A DNA stretch of 40,935 bases from Catenulispora pinistramenti (lineage in GTDB: Bacteria > Actinomycetota > Actinomycetes > Streptomycetales > Catenulisporaceae). A program made the position numbers and the translations under genes. The stretch is taken from assembly GCF_018274385.1 (NCBI RefSeq), contig NZ_JAAFYZ010000077.1:1-40935 (forward strand), given 5' to 3'. The stretch's first letter is position 1. Every line of letters begins with the position of its first letter. Under the pieces are notes generated by a model. That model saw only the letters and a list, made by a program, of their open reading frames with translations, was not told where the DNA came from and ran no database searches. Positions 23,357 through 31,665 of the stretch are shown in pieces.

Positions 23357-24978
23357 CCGCCAACGCCAACGCCAACGCCGACGCCGAGGCCGAGGCCGAG
23401 GCCAGCGCCAATGCCCATGTCGATACCGAAGCCGATGCCCGTGCCGGTTCGCCAAGCGATGCCGGCGAGGAACCGATACCCGGCACCGGATCACCGGCTT
23501 CCGACCCGTGGGCCAGCACATCACAGGCATCTGACTCGCTGGCAACTGAATCACCGGCATCCGATCCGCGGGCCGGCACATCACAGGCTTCTGACTCGCT
23601 GGCAACTGATTCACCGGTAGCTGACTCGCAGGCAGGTGACTCGCCGCAGGCAGGTGACTCGCCGGCAGCTGATTCGCAGCCCCCTGAACCACCGCATCCC
23701 GACCCCGATCCCCGCTTCCGCCGCTTCTGGATCGGCGACAGCGTCTCCCAGCTGGGCGACCGCATCACCGAGCTGGCCCTGCCCTACATCGCCGCCAAGA
23801 TCCTCAAAGCCTCCACCGCTGAGGCCTCCGTGCTGGCCGCCGTGACCTGGACCCCGAACCTGATCGGGGTGTTCATGGGCGCCTGGGTGGATCGGCAGCG
23901 GCGCAAGCGCCGCCTGATGATCGGCGCCGATCTGGCGCGCGCCGCGATCCTGCTGAGTCTGCCGATCGCCGCTGCTTTCCATACCGTGACGCTCGGTCAG
24001 CTCTATCTGATCGCGTTGCTGTGCGGCGTCGCGGCGGTGCTGTTCAACACCTCGTACTCGTCCTTCTTCGTGCGCCTGGTGCCGCGTTCGCAGTATGTGG
24101 CGGCCAACAGCAAGCTCTCCAGCAGCCGCTCCGCGTCCTTCATGGTCGGCCCGGCGCTCGGCGGCGCGTTGATCGCGGCGACCTCCGCGGCGTTCGCCGT
24201 CGCCGCCGACGCGGTGTCGTTCCTGTTCTCGGCGTTCATGATCGGCCGGGTGCAGGTGGTGGAGCCGGAACCGGAGGCGGCTGAATTGTCGGTGGCGCGC
24301 CGGGCTAAGGAGGGCATCGCCTATATCGCCCGCCAGCCGGTCCTGCGGGCCACCCTGGCCTGCGCCACCACGATCAACTTCTTCACCTTCATCGCCAACT
24401 CCAGCCTGCTGATCCTGTTCGCGACCCGGATGCTGCACCTGTCCGCCGGCGCCATCGGCCTGGCCCTGGGTCTCGGCGCGAGCGGCGCGGTGCTGGGCGC
24501 GGTGCTCGCGCCGCGGATCGCGCGTCTGGTCGGGGTCGGTCGCTGTGTCGCGATCGGTGCCGTGCTGTTCCCGGCGCCGATCGCCATCGCCGCCGTCGCG
24601 GGCGGCTCGGTGTGGTGGTGCGCGATGGCACTGGGGGCGGCGGAGTTCTTGTGCGGGGTGGGCGTGATGCTGTTCGACATCCCCCTGAACTCCCTTCAGG
24701 CCGCCATCGTCGAAGAAGGCGTCCGCAGCCGGGTCGCAGGTGCCTACAGCACGGTCAACTACGGCATCCGCCCGCTCGGCGCCCTGGCCGGCGGGGCGCT
24801 GGCCGGCACGATCGGGCTGCGTCCGACGCTGGTGGTCGCGGCGGTCGGCGGGGCGATGTCGGTGTTCTGGCTGTTCGCCGGGCCGGTGCTGCGGATACGT
24901 TCGCTGGAGGAGGATCCTGCGTTGGACGAGGCTCCGGCTCCGGCTCCGGCGTCACAGATCGCGGCCGTCAGCCAATGA
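23353..24978 (+). CDS. MFS transporter with a long repetitive N-terminal extension
   Basis: 541 residues. Residues 1-115 are low complexity: an Asn/Ala/Glu dipeptide tract, then Ser/Ala/Asp-rich repeats of 20 residues (SPASDPRAGTSQASDSLATD and variants). From about 120 begins a 12-helix carrier of the EntS/MFS_3 type: RRFWIGDSVSQLGDRITELA, then ILAAVTW-like helix 2, GAWVDRQRRKRRLMIGAD (motif A region), SSSRSASFMVGPALGGALI, and a C-half ending GALAGGALAGTIGLRPTLVV. It is most likely a drug efflux pump repressed by the ArsR gene before it. The extension could be cytoplasmic and disordered. The last 27 bases overlap the convergent TetR gene. Confidence 0.9.
   Translation: MTANANANADAEAEAEASANAHVDTEADARAGSPSDAGEEPIPGTGSPASDPWASTSQASDSLATESPASDPRAGTSQASDSLATDSPVADSQAGDSPQAGDSPAADSQPPEPPHPDPDPRFRRFWIGDSVSQLGDRITELALPYIAAKILKASTAEASVLAAVTWTPNLIGVFMGAWVDRQRRKRRLMIGADLARAAILLSLPIAAAFHTVTLGQLYLIALLCGVAAVLFNTSYSSFFVRLVPRSQYVAANSKLSSSRSASFMVGPALGGALIAATSAAFAVAADAVSFLFSAFMIGRVQVVEPEPEAAELSVARRAKEGIAYIARQPVLRATLACATTINFFTFIANSSLLILFATRMLHLSAGAIGLALGLGASGAVLGAVLAPRIARLVGVGRCVAIGAVLFPAPIAIAAVAGGSVWWCAMALGAAEFLCGVGVMLFDIPLNSLQAAIVEEGVRSRVAGAYSTVNYGIRPLGALAGGALAGTIGLRPTLVVAAVGGAMSVFWLFAGPVLRIRSLEEDPALDEAPAPAPASQIAAVSQ
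23491..23640 (+). repeat. 60-bp in-frame coding repeat in the MFS gene
   Basis: Two nearly identical 60-base units (23491-23550 and 23551-23610) and a diverged partial third (23611-23640) encode 20-residue repeats. All begin tcaccgg and contain ctgactcgc. Upstream (23357-23410) is a GCC-AAC / GCC-GAG microsatellite. Slippage could change the length. Confidence 0.85.
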
Positions 24979-25542
24979 CTGGATCGCCGGGCGCAGCAGC
25001 CGGATGACTTCCTGCGGTTCGGCGTCGGCGAGCGCGTCGGCTTTCATCAGATGCCGCGACACCGTGATCCCGAGCAGCACGGCACTGATGATCGCCGCCC
25101 GCAGGTCCGCGTCCGGCGCCGGGATCGCCTGCGCGATCTGCGCCTGGTAGCGGATCGCGGCGGTGCCGACGGCGTCGGCGGCCTCGGGGGTGGTCAGCAT
25201 CGAGCGCAGGATGCTCAGGGACGCGACCGGCTCGTTGGCCAGGCGGTCGGCGAGTCCGGCCAGGATGTGCTCGCCGGCCTGGCCCGGGGCGGCGTCGATC
25301 TCGGGCAGGGGGGCGGCGTCGACCACGCGTTGGAACAGCGCCTGCTTGGACCCGAAGTAGTGCATGACCAGGCCGGCGTCCACATTCGCAGCCGTGGCCA
25401 CGGCCCGGATCGTGGTGCGCTCGTAGCCGACGTCGAAGAACGAGCGGGTCGCGGCTTCCAGGATGCGGGCCTCGGTGCGGCTGCGCTGCTGCGCGCGGGA
25501 GCCGGGTTCGGGCGCGGGTACGGGTGCGGATTCGGGCGTCAT
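24952..25542 (-). CDS. TetR family transcriptional regulator
   Basis: 196 residues. The N-terminal helix-turn-helix is typical: RTEARILEAATRSFFDVGYE, then TTIRAVATAANVDAGLVMHYF and GSKQALFQRVV. The C-terminal ligand domain (about 75-190) resembles the QacR/TetR_C group found in actinobacterial regulators. ATG 25542 lies just after a TAGAAT box on the minus strand (25549-25554), so transcription may start at the ATG (leaderless). Two copies of one dyad lie between it and the NTF2-like gene, indicating autoregulation plus control of that gene. Confidence 0.93.
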   Translation of the reverse strand: MTPESAPVPAPEPGSRAQQRSRTEARILEAATRSFFDVGYERTTIRAVATAANVDAGLVMHYFGSKQALFQRVVDAAPLPEIDAAPGQAGEHILAGLADRLANEPVASLSILRSMLTTPEAADAVGTAAIRYQAQIAQAIPAPDADLRAAIISAVLLGITVSRHLMKADALADAEPQEVIRLLRPAIQSLADGRDL

Positions 25543-25544
25543 CA

Positions 25545-25570
25545 GTTCATTCTACGAGCGTTGACCGAAC
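25545..25570. promoter_or_regulatory. TetR operator copy 1
   Basis: This 26-bp segment matches the core of copy 2 (25591-25616) at 21 of 26 bases, sharing gttcatt, agcgttga and gaac. It covers the TAGAAT box of the TetR gene and the -35 box of the forward promoter. Confidence 0.75.
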
Positions 25571-25589
25571 CCGCGATGCCGCCTAGGCT
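25561..25589 (+). promoter_or_regulatory. promoter of the NTF2-like gene
   Basis: TTGACC (25561-25566) and TAGGCT (25584-25589) are spaced 17 bp, and lie between the two operator copies so that each end is overlapped. Confidence 0.6.
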
Positions 25590-25620
25590 CGTTCATTGAA
25601 CAAGCGTTGAATGAACGAGC
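25587..25620. promoter_or_regulatory. TetR operator copy 2 (34-bp palindrome)
   Basis: Arms of 15 bp (gctcgttcattgaac and gttgaatgaacgagc) match with a single mismatch pair around a 4-base centre, aagc. It overlaps the -10 box and expected transcript start of the NTF2-like gene. Confidence 0.85.
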
Positions 25621-25635
25621 CCCAAGGAGCGCCTC

Positions 25636-26043
25636 ATGTCCTTCGCCACGCCCGCCGACCTCCTGGACCGCCGCCGCCAAGTCATCCTCGACGGCGACGC
25701 CGACGGCTTCGCCGCCCTGTTCGCCCCCGACGCCGTGATCGAGATGCCGTTCGAGGGGACGCCGGAAGCGCCCCTGCGCCTGGCCGGCCGAGAGGCCATC
25801 GGCGAATACGCGCGCCGCATGGCGGCCTCGCCGCTGCGCATCGACGACTTCGACGTGACCGCGGTCCACCAGACTCAGGACCCTGAGGTGATCGTGGTGG
25901 AGGTGAACACCAAGGGCTCCATCACCACCACCGGCAAGCCGTTCAGTGTGATGTCGGTGCAGATCCTGCGGATCCGCGACGGCCGCATCGCGCTGTTCCG
26001 CGCCTACGGCGACCCCCGCCTCGCGGCGCAGCTGCGCAGCTAG
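25636..26043 (+). CDS. nuclear transport factor 2 (SnoaL-like) family protein
   Basis: 135 residues forming one cone-shaped NTF2-like domain: LLDRRRQVILDGDADGFAAL, FAPDAVIEMPF, GREAIGEYARRM, and the closing strands VMSVQILRIRDGRIALFRAY. The fold hosts isomerases, hydrolases, ester cyclases or simple ligand binders, and the sequence does not tell which. ATG 25636 follows AAGGAG at good spacing. It is divergent from the TetR gene, shares its operators and is presumably induced by the TetR ligand, perhaps to bind or modify it. Confidence 0.88.
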   Translation: MSFATPADLLDRRRQVILDGDADGFAALFAPDAVIEMPFEGTPEAPLRLAGREAIGEYARRMAASPLRIDDFDVTAVHQTQDPEVIVVEVNTKGSITTTGKPFSVMSVQILRIRDGRIALFRAYGDPRLAAQLRS

Positions 26044-26091
26044 CGCCGCCTCCCGCGGAACCCGGCCGCACGGCGTGTGGCGGCTCGGCCG

Positions 26092-27543
26092 CTAAGCGTC
26101 CCGGAGCCCGTGGTAGCGCTCCCGCAGCCACGGCACCGGCTCGGCCTCGGCCTTCTCCGCCTGGCAGACGTCCCACGCCGGCGGCGCCGCCGACCCGTTC
26201 AAGGCCCACGCCGCCTGCTTCGCCGCGCCGTCGGCGACGTAGTCCCCGGCGCGCGGCACCAGCACCGGGCGGCCGAGGACCGCCGGTGCGATCGTGCGCA
26301 CCGCCTCGGAGCGGGCCGCGCCGCCGACCAGCAGGATCCGCTCCACCGGCACGCCGACCGCGCTCAGCGCGTCCAGGCCGTCGGCCAGTCCGCACAGCAT
26401 GCCCTCGATGTAGGCGCGCGCCAGGTGGGCCGGGGTGGAGTTGGTCAGGCGCAGGCCGTGCAGGGTGCCGGTGGCGTCCGGGCGGTTCGGGGTGCGCTCG
26501 CCTTCCAGATACGGGATCAGCGTCAGGCCGTCGGCGCCGGCCGGGGCGGACAGTGCCAGCCGGGACAGCTCGCCGAGGCTGACGCCGAGCAGTGCCGCGG
26601 CCGCGTCCAGGACCCGTGCGGCGTTGAGCGTGCAGACCAGCGGCAGGTGGCCTCCGGTGGCGTCGGCGAAGCCGGCCACCGCGCCGGTCGGGTCGGCGGT
26701 GGGGGCGTCGTAGCAGGCGAACACCGTGCCGGAGGTGCCTATCGACACCACCACGTCGCCCGGGCCCGCGCCCAGGCCGAGTGCGGCGGCGGCGTTGTCG
26801 CCGGATCCGGCGGCGACCAGCAGCGGGTTCAGCTCGGCCGCGCCGAGCCGGATGCGCGGGGAGTCCGCCGGGGCGAATCCGGCCGACGGCTCCAGGATCC
26901 GGGCCGTCTCGGCCGGGCCGAGCACCTTCGGCAGCAGCGGCTGGCGGCCGAGGGCCAGCTGGACCAGATCGGGCCGGTAGGCGTCGGCGGCGGGGGAGTA
27001 GTAGCCGGTGCCGGAGGCGTCGCTGCGGTCGGTGGTCAGCATCCTGATATCGCGGCCGCCGCCGAGTTTCCAGGTCAGCCAGTCGTGCGGCAGGCAGACC
27101 GCGGCGGTGGCCCGGGCGCGCGCCGGTTCGTTCCCGGCCAGCCAGCGCAGTTTGGCGACGGTCAGGGCCGCGACCGGCACGGTGCCGACCGCGTCCGCCC
27201 ACGCCGCGGGTCCCCCGAGTTCGGCGACGAGGTCGGCGGCGGCCCGGGCCGAGCGGGTGTCGTTCCACAGCAGGGCCGGGCGCACCACCGCGCCCTCGTC
27301 GTCCAGGCAGACCATGCCGTGCTGCTGCCCGGCGATCGAGACCGCGGCGACGTCCTCCAGCCCGCCGGCCGCGGCGACCGCCTGGCCCAGCGCCTCCCAC
27401 CAGGCCGAGGGGTGCACCTCGGTGCCGTCGGGATGCGGTGCGGCGCCGGCCCGCAGCCGTTCCCCGGTGGCGGCGTCGCGGATCACGACCTGGCACCACC
27501 GGGTCGCCGAGTCGATGCCCGCGACCAGGGCGTTACCGATCAT
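26092..27543 (-). CDS. xylB: xylulokinase
   Basis: 483 residues of the FGGY carbohydrate-kinase family. The first ATPase half has [31 protein letters not shown] and LLWNDTRS, the xylulokinase-type sugar-site segments. [27 protein letters not shown] and, in the second half, [15 protein letters not shown] and [16 protein letters not shown] are the FGGY signatures. It phosphorylates D-xylulose to xylulose 5-phosphate for the pentose phosphate pathway. The phosphate-1 loop IDSATRWCQ departs slightly from the common DxGTxxxK/R. ATG 27543 has AGGA just upstream and GGGAG further out. No xylA is beside it in this window; the next gene on the right is the broken methyltransferase. Confidence 0.93.
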   Translation of the reverse strand: MIGNALVAGIDSATRWCQVVIRDAATGERLRAGAAPHPDGTEVHPSAWWEALGQAVAAAGGLEDVAAVSIAGQQHGMVCLDDEGAVVRPALLWNDTRSARAAADLVAELGGPAAWADAVGTVPVAALTVAKLRWLAGNEPARARATAAVCLPHDWLTWKLGGGRDIRMLTTDRSDASGTGYYSPAADAYRPDLVQLALGRQPLLPKVLGPAETARILEPSAGFAPADSPRIRLGAAELNPLLVAAGSGDNAAAALGLGAGPGDVVVSIGTSGTVFACYDAPTADPTGAVAGFADATGGHLPLVCTLNAARVLDAAAALLGVSLGELSRLALSAPAGADGLTLIPYLEGERTPNRPDATGTLHGLRLTNSTPAHLARAYIEGMLCGLADGLDALSAVGVPVERILLVGGAARSEAVRTIAPAVLGRPVLVPRAGDYVADGAAKQAAWALNGSAAPPAWDVCQAEKAEAEPVPWLRERYHGLRDA

Positions 27544-27726
27544 TTCCTGGCACTCCCGGCGGGCTGCGGCGAATCATTCGACAAGTGAACCTAGCGCATC
27601 GGCTTCGGCCCGGTGCCGCACTGTCGGTCCGGCGCCGCACGAGGTATCAGGGCTCGACGATCTTCGGCTAGCCTGATCGACACGTGGGACGCCCACCACG
27701 AATTTCCTCACCGGGAGGGGTCGAAG

Positions 27727-27840
27727 ATGACCGACGAGTCGATCGGCGACGACGGTTCGCGGCTGCCGGAGTGGACGCCGCCGGCGATCGACCGCGGCAA
27801 GGCCCATCCCGCGCGGATCTATGACTACCTGCTCGGCGGG
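27727..27840 (+). pseudogene. S-adenosyl methyltransferase (DUF574) gene, 5' fragment
   Basis: Only about 38 codons remain, ending in HPARIYDYLLGG, the conserved N-terminal block of the roughly 270-residue DUF574 methyltransferases abundant in Streptomyces-like genomes. In the family the next residues are usually KDNF; here the sequence changes at 27841 to an unrelated frame that stops after nine more residues. GGGAGGGG precedes ATG 27727. The break is the left boundary of the accessory island. Confidence 0.8.
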
Positions 27841-28047
27841 TACTTCCGTAATACACAGTGCTTACCGTGAAACGCGCAGCCCAGTCAAGCTATATTGTCA
27901 ACCGTATGCATTTGGGTCACCGCTCAGGGTAGCGCTCGTGGTCACGTCAACTACAGGCTGGCCGGTGTGCTTCGCCCAGGTGCCCTCGGCCTCGCGCCGT
28001 GGCGACCGGGCAGCGACGCGCGGAGGATCTGAGAGAATGTCCGGTTG

Positions 28048-28431
28048 ATGGGTTCTATCCCCGGCGTTCCCGAAAGTGACCTCGAAGATCGGCTTGCGCG
28101 CTGGGCCCAGCTGTGTTCTGCGCCCGTCCCGCCGCCGGGGCGGCGGTTCTACTCCATCACCTACCTGCACAACGGCACGCTGTGGACCGCGACCGTCGGG
28201 GAGACGCTGCGGGGCACCAAGACAAAGACGCGCCGCTCCGCCACGGCCCCCGTCGCGGTGTCCACCCCGGTATCGGACCCGGCCACCGTGCTCGCGATCC
28301 TGCCCGGCGACCCGCTGTTCCACGTCGTCACCGACGCCGGCCCGACCGTGAAGTTCATCTCGGCGTGGGAGAACCCGTACATGGTCGGGATCCACGACAT
28401 CCAGGGCAGCACCCGCTTCGACACGGCCTGA
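28048..28431 (+). CDS. hypothetical protein, 127 residues
   Basis: I do not recognise this protein. It is compact and soluble, with no membrane segment or signal peptide. Notable strings are RRFYSITYLHNGTLWTATVG, a basic TKTKTRRSATAP, and FHVVTDAGPTVKFISAWENP. The alternation of strands suggests a small beta-rich fold. ATG 28048 follows a weak GAGAGAATG purine stretch and has a TTG just before it. It is the first gene inside the island, convergent with the zinc-ribbon nuclease gene, 107 bp apart. Its codon use looks fully coding, with strong third-position GC. Confidence 0.65.
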   Translation: MGSIPGVPESDLEDRLARWAQLCSAPVPPPGRRFYSITYLHNGTLWTATVGETLRGTKTKTRRSATAPVAVSTPVSDPATVLAILPGDPLFHVVTDAGPTVKFISAWENPYMVGIHDIQGSTRFDTA

Positions 28432-28538
28432 CCCTTCGCCCGGTGCGCGGCGCATGTCGGCGTAACCTGCTCCAGCGGCTACGTTCACCACTGCCGCGGG
28501 GGCCGCCCGGTGCCGAAGCCGGACGCGGGTGTCCAGCC

Positions 28539-30485
28539 CTACAGGTCCGGCTGTTCAGGCTGCTGCTCGAGCATGGCCTCGGCGTAGTCCAGCCAACTGT
28601 CCGAGGGCATGCGTTCACGGCTGAGCTTCGCCTTCCCCGCTTCGTCGAACCATTGGAAGACCGCCGACTCAGGGATCAGGTTGTCCTCGCCGAGCAGATC
28701 GCGCCGCCCGGCGACGTCCAGACGGTAGGAGGCGACCACGCGCGCGCTCACGGCCCCCGTGGACCCGGCATCGACGCCGACGTTGGCCGCCCAATGACGG
28801 ACGCGTTTGGCGGGCGGCCGTCCCTGACCGCTGCGCTTCCGGCGTTTTGTGGCCTGCGCCTTGCAGCCGCAGCTGTTCGTGTTGCCGCGGTGGACGTCGA
28901 TTTGGACGGCGCCAATGACGCGAGTCTTGTTCGGACACCCGCATTCGTAGTTGCGCAGTGCTCCGCGGCGGGGAATCGGGTTCTCGTACGGCGGGCCGAT
29001 CGGGGTGAGCAGGCTGTCCGTATGGGGCGGGAGGACTTTGAGCTCGCGCGGCTTCGGCGCACGCGGCGGTTTCGTGGCACGCCGGGGTACATAGGGCGTC
29101 CCTAACAGAGCCGCCTCCGTGTCGGCGGCAGCGGCATCCGAACCGCGCGCTGCGTACTCCGCTAGTCCGGGCAGTTCGTGGAGGCCAAGCTGGTGAATAC
29201 GTTTGAGGACCGCGAGCGCGACCTTCCACGCCGACCAGCCCGACCCAACACGGACGTCGTTCGAGCCGAGGACGTCGGCGTCCTCGCGCACGCGGATGAC
29301 GGTTTGCCCGGCAGCGGTCAGGCGCTGGGTCTTGCGGCGGTCGTACTCGCTGCGGTCGCGCCAGGCCGCTGGCCCGTGGGTCCTCCAGCCGTCGAACTCC
29401 ACGACCAGGGCAATGGTCTCGTCCCACATGTCGACTCGCACCACGTTGTACCGCTCGCCTGGAAGCGGTGGCACCAGCATCGGTGCCTCCAACTCCAGGG
29501 CGGGCAGGTGCGTTCGAAGTTCGTGGAAGAGGGCGACCTGCTTATCGGAGATATTCTTGCTGCACCGGGGACATCCGGAGCGCAGAGCCTTGGCCGTTCG
29601 CCGGTTGGGCGGCGCGGTCCAGGTCGGATGCTCCGGCTCCAGACACGTCCACTCGACGTCGATCTTTGACCCGACAGGGGTGTTGTCCGGCGTACGGCCT
29701 CCCGGCGCCGAGATCCACTGCTGTGCCAGCTCCGGGTACCACGAGCGCAGACAGTTGCTCGCATCGGCCTCGTCAGAGTTGCAGATCCGGCAGCCGTTGA
29801 CACCGGTCACGGTGCCGTCGGCCTTGGTCCTCAGTCCAGTGCGGCTCTTAGGAGTCTGCTCCCAGACGTGGGTGGCGAAGTACCAGACTCCCGTCGTGGG
29901 GCAGACCGCCGGCACGACGTGCCGCCACCGCACCAGTTCGTTGCTGCCGTAACTGATGGATTCCCGTGTACCAGACGAGGGGTCGAGCTCGGCGGCCAAC
30001 GGCGCGACTGCAGCCACCGACCGCTCGTAGGCGGGAAGTTCACCGGTGCTCGGGGCCGCTCCCGTGCACCGTGGACACATACTCGGGCGATCTGCACGGC
30101 TCCGGTCTTTCGGCGGTGCCGGCCAAGTGCCATGTGACGCCTCGACAGTGCACTTCCAATCGCGCGCCTTAGCGTCGCGCAGGCCGACTCGACGCGGGTC
30201 CTCGGCATCGGCCCACTGTGCAAGCAGCGACGGTACGTCGGCCACCTTCGCAACGCGGGGATCGGCCAGTCCGCGTACCGTGGCGACGATCTCCTCGCGC
30301 AAGGCAGCCGAACCGGATTCGATCCGGGCGATCTGCGCACGCAACTCGGCCAAGACCGGCAGCATCTCCGCACGCCAAGCGCGTGTGCGCTCCTGCCAGT
30401 GAGCTTTCTGGCGTTCGTAGCGGTCCGCCCGGGACATGCCGAGTAAGGCGCTCGGGAGGTCGTCCGCCCTATGCGTGATGGCCAT
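28539..30485 (-). CDS. zinc-ribbon / Vsr-like endonuclease with Lsr2-like C-terminal domain
   Basis: 648 residues from ATG 30485. Residues 1-90 are helical and charged. Cys pairs at 137/140 (CPRC), 195, 232/235 (CRIC), 245, 281 and 305/308 (CPRC) with a WxxxxxxRT core (EWTCLEPEHPTWTAPPNRRT) resemble the repeated DUF4379-type zinc ribbons. At about 320-405 follows a Vsr/DUF559-like nuclease: VDMWDETIALVVEFDGW (Asp352, Glu363, Asp365), YDRRKTQRL and GQTVIRVRED. Next is another Cys set (CGCP 515-518, CGC 539-541). Residues 560-590 (KRVRHWAANVG to ARVVASYRLD) look like the Lsr2 C-terminal DNA-binding fold, without its RGR motif. It is probably a DNA-targeting nuclease of a defence system. The frame is open up to a TTG at 30650, so the start is uncertain. 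Confidence 0.72.
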   Translation of the reverse strand: MAITHRADDLPSALLGMSRADRYERQKAHWQERTRAWRAEMLPVLAELRAQIARIESGSAALREEIVATVRGLADPRVAKVADVPSLLAQWADAEDPRRVGLRDAKARDWKCTVEASHGTWPAPPKDRSRADRPSMCPRCTGAAPSTGELPAYERSVAAVAPLAAELDPSSGTRESISYGSNELVRWRHVVPAVCPTTGVWYFATHVWEQTPKSRTGLRTKADGTVTGVNGCRICNSDEADASNCLRSWYPELAQQWISAPGGRTPDNTPVGSKIDVEWTCLEPEHPTWTAPPNRRTAKALRSGCPRCSKNISDKQVALFHELRTHLPALELEAPMLVPPLPGERYNVVRVDMWDETIALVVEFDGWRTHGPAAWRDRSEYDRRKTQRLTAAGQTVIRVREDADVLGSNDVRVGSGWSAWKVALAVLKRIHQLGLHELPGLAEYAARGSDAAAADTEAALLGTPYVPRRATKPPRAPKPRELKVLPPHTDSLLTPIGPPYENPIPRRGALRNYECGCPNKTRVIGAVQIDVHRGNTNSCGCKAQATKRRKRSGQGRPPAKRVRHWAANVGVDAGSTGAVSARVVASYRLDVAGRRDLLGEDNLIPESAVFQWFDEAGKAKLSRERMPSDSWLDYAEAMLEQQPEQPDL

Positions 30486-30974
30486 CACACCAGAGTGCCA
30501 GGCGGTACCGACACTCCTCGCAGAAGTAGCACACCTCACCGGGAAGCCGCGAGCGCCTGCGATCGCTTGCTTGTACGACTCAGGCGTGTCCAGCGCCCCG
30601 ACCTCGTCCGACGCGAAGAGGCTCAGCGCCTTCAACGTTTCGCCGACCAAGCGCGTCCCGACCAGAATCCACGGGCTCGGGGCTCAAGTCCCTGGCGGCG
30701 CTCCCATTGAAGCCCCCAGTTCAGGTACTCTGAGCTGGGATTTTCTCTTTGATCTTGATGCTTCTAGCGGATCGTCAGGAGCATGGCCCAGGGTTGGACC
30801 AGGGGTCTTGAAAGCCCGGCCTCGCCTCAGCTTCATCAACGCCCTGATCTTTCTGTCGAAATGTCGCGTGGACCAGAGATGGGCCAGGAAACGGCCTCGA
30901 AACTGTCTTTGACGTGCGGATATTGAGATTTCGCAGGCCCACTCCGCTCGCAGTCGTACTGGGGTCTGGCGAGG
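30486..30974. other. gap between nuclease and Shedu-like gene
   Basis: 489 bp upstream of the zinc-ribbon nuclease. Bases 30486-30650 could code for a 55-residue N-terminal extension of that protein from a TTG start. The rest shows a hairpin at 30715 and some AT-rich stretches but no gene I can support. The promoter of the nuclease gene is probably here. Confidence 0.4.
30715..30739 (+). terminator. hairpin with T-rich tail, orphan terminator-like
   Basis: Arms cccagttcag and ctgagctggg pair over 10 bp (one G-U) around a 5-base loop and are followed on the plus strand by ttttctcttt. This is the shape of an intrinsic terminator, but no plus-strand gene lies before it. Confidence 0.4.
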
Positions 30975-31665
30975 TTACAACCACCGGATATGACGGAACC
31001 GAACTCCTCCATCGCCGGTTTGATAGTGCCGGTGGGGATCGGCCAGCAGCTGGCCGAGCTCGGCTTTCAGGTACCTGCGCCGCACCTCAGCCATATCCTC
31101 GGCCGCGTCGAGGGCGCTGTCCCACCCCTGTACCGGAAGGTAGTCGTCGCCGTCGTTCTCGATCGTCCATGACGGCGGGACGGACACGGCGCGGTACCCG
31201 TCTTGTCGCTTGGCGACGCACGCGAGCATCGGGCCGTATTTCGCCGGCGTGAGCCGGTCGAAGGACATGAGTCGCTCGTCTTCGCGGGCGAGCTGGGCCC
31301 GCTTCTCCAGGCGTCGCTGTGACCCTGCGTAGTCATCTCTCCGGCCGTAGATCAGCACGTATCGAGGCGCCAGTTGCCGCCGTCGCAAGAGGTCGGGTAC
31401 TTCGTAGTGGTCCAGGAAGGCGAGCGGGTTGGTTCCTTCGTTAAACCAGGCACGCCACTCGGCGAGCTGGCCCTGGGCGTGGATGAAGCTGCTGTGGATC
31501 TCCGCGCGGTCGCCGTAGAACCAGGGTTTGTGCGGGGTCTCGATCTCGATCAGGACCGGGTACAGGTTGGCGCTGTCGGTGGCGATCCACATGAAGTCTG
31601 GTTCACGGTCGCTGAGGCCGGGCAGCTTCGGCTTGGAGATGACGGCCGGTGGGAATGGCCAGTGT
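30975..31665 (-). pseudogene. Shedu-like (DUF4263) nuclease gene, 3' part, cut by ISL3 element
   Basis: About 229 codons remain. The segment opens HWPFPPAVISKPKLPGLSDR, then REPDFMWIATDS and PVLIEIETPHKPWF, then FIHAQGQLAEWRAWFNEGTN, LAPRYVLIYGRRDDY and SFDRLTPAKY. This is the PD-(D/E)xK-type nuclease domain of DUF4263 proteins, to which the Shedu antiphage nuclease SduA belongs; the PDF Asp and IEIE Glu are the likely metal ligands. A start codon at 31682 would be TTG inside the IS end, so it is not a true start. Joined to 33754-33489 across the 7-bp repeat, it restores a 318-residue protein in one frame. Loss of the N-terminal domain probably inactivates it. Confidence 0.75.
31659..31665. 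repeat. left 7-bp direct repeat of the ISL3 insertion
   Basis: ccagtgt, repeated at 33482-33488. In both copies it encodes the same His-Trp pair of the split gene in the same phase, as expected of a target-site duplication. Confidence 0.75.

Noticed and set aside
23491-23640. Possible CRISPR array
   Set aside because: The repeats are tandem, in frame, of 60 bp without unique spacers; they encode protein repeats.
30660-30900. Possible tRNA gene as island attachment site
   Set aside because: No cloverleaf with a T-arm GTTCRANYC could be fitted; only a terminator-like hairpin was found. No tRNA or rRNA gene was found elsewhere in the window.
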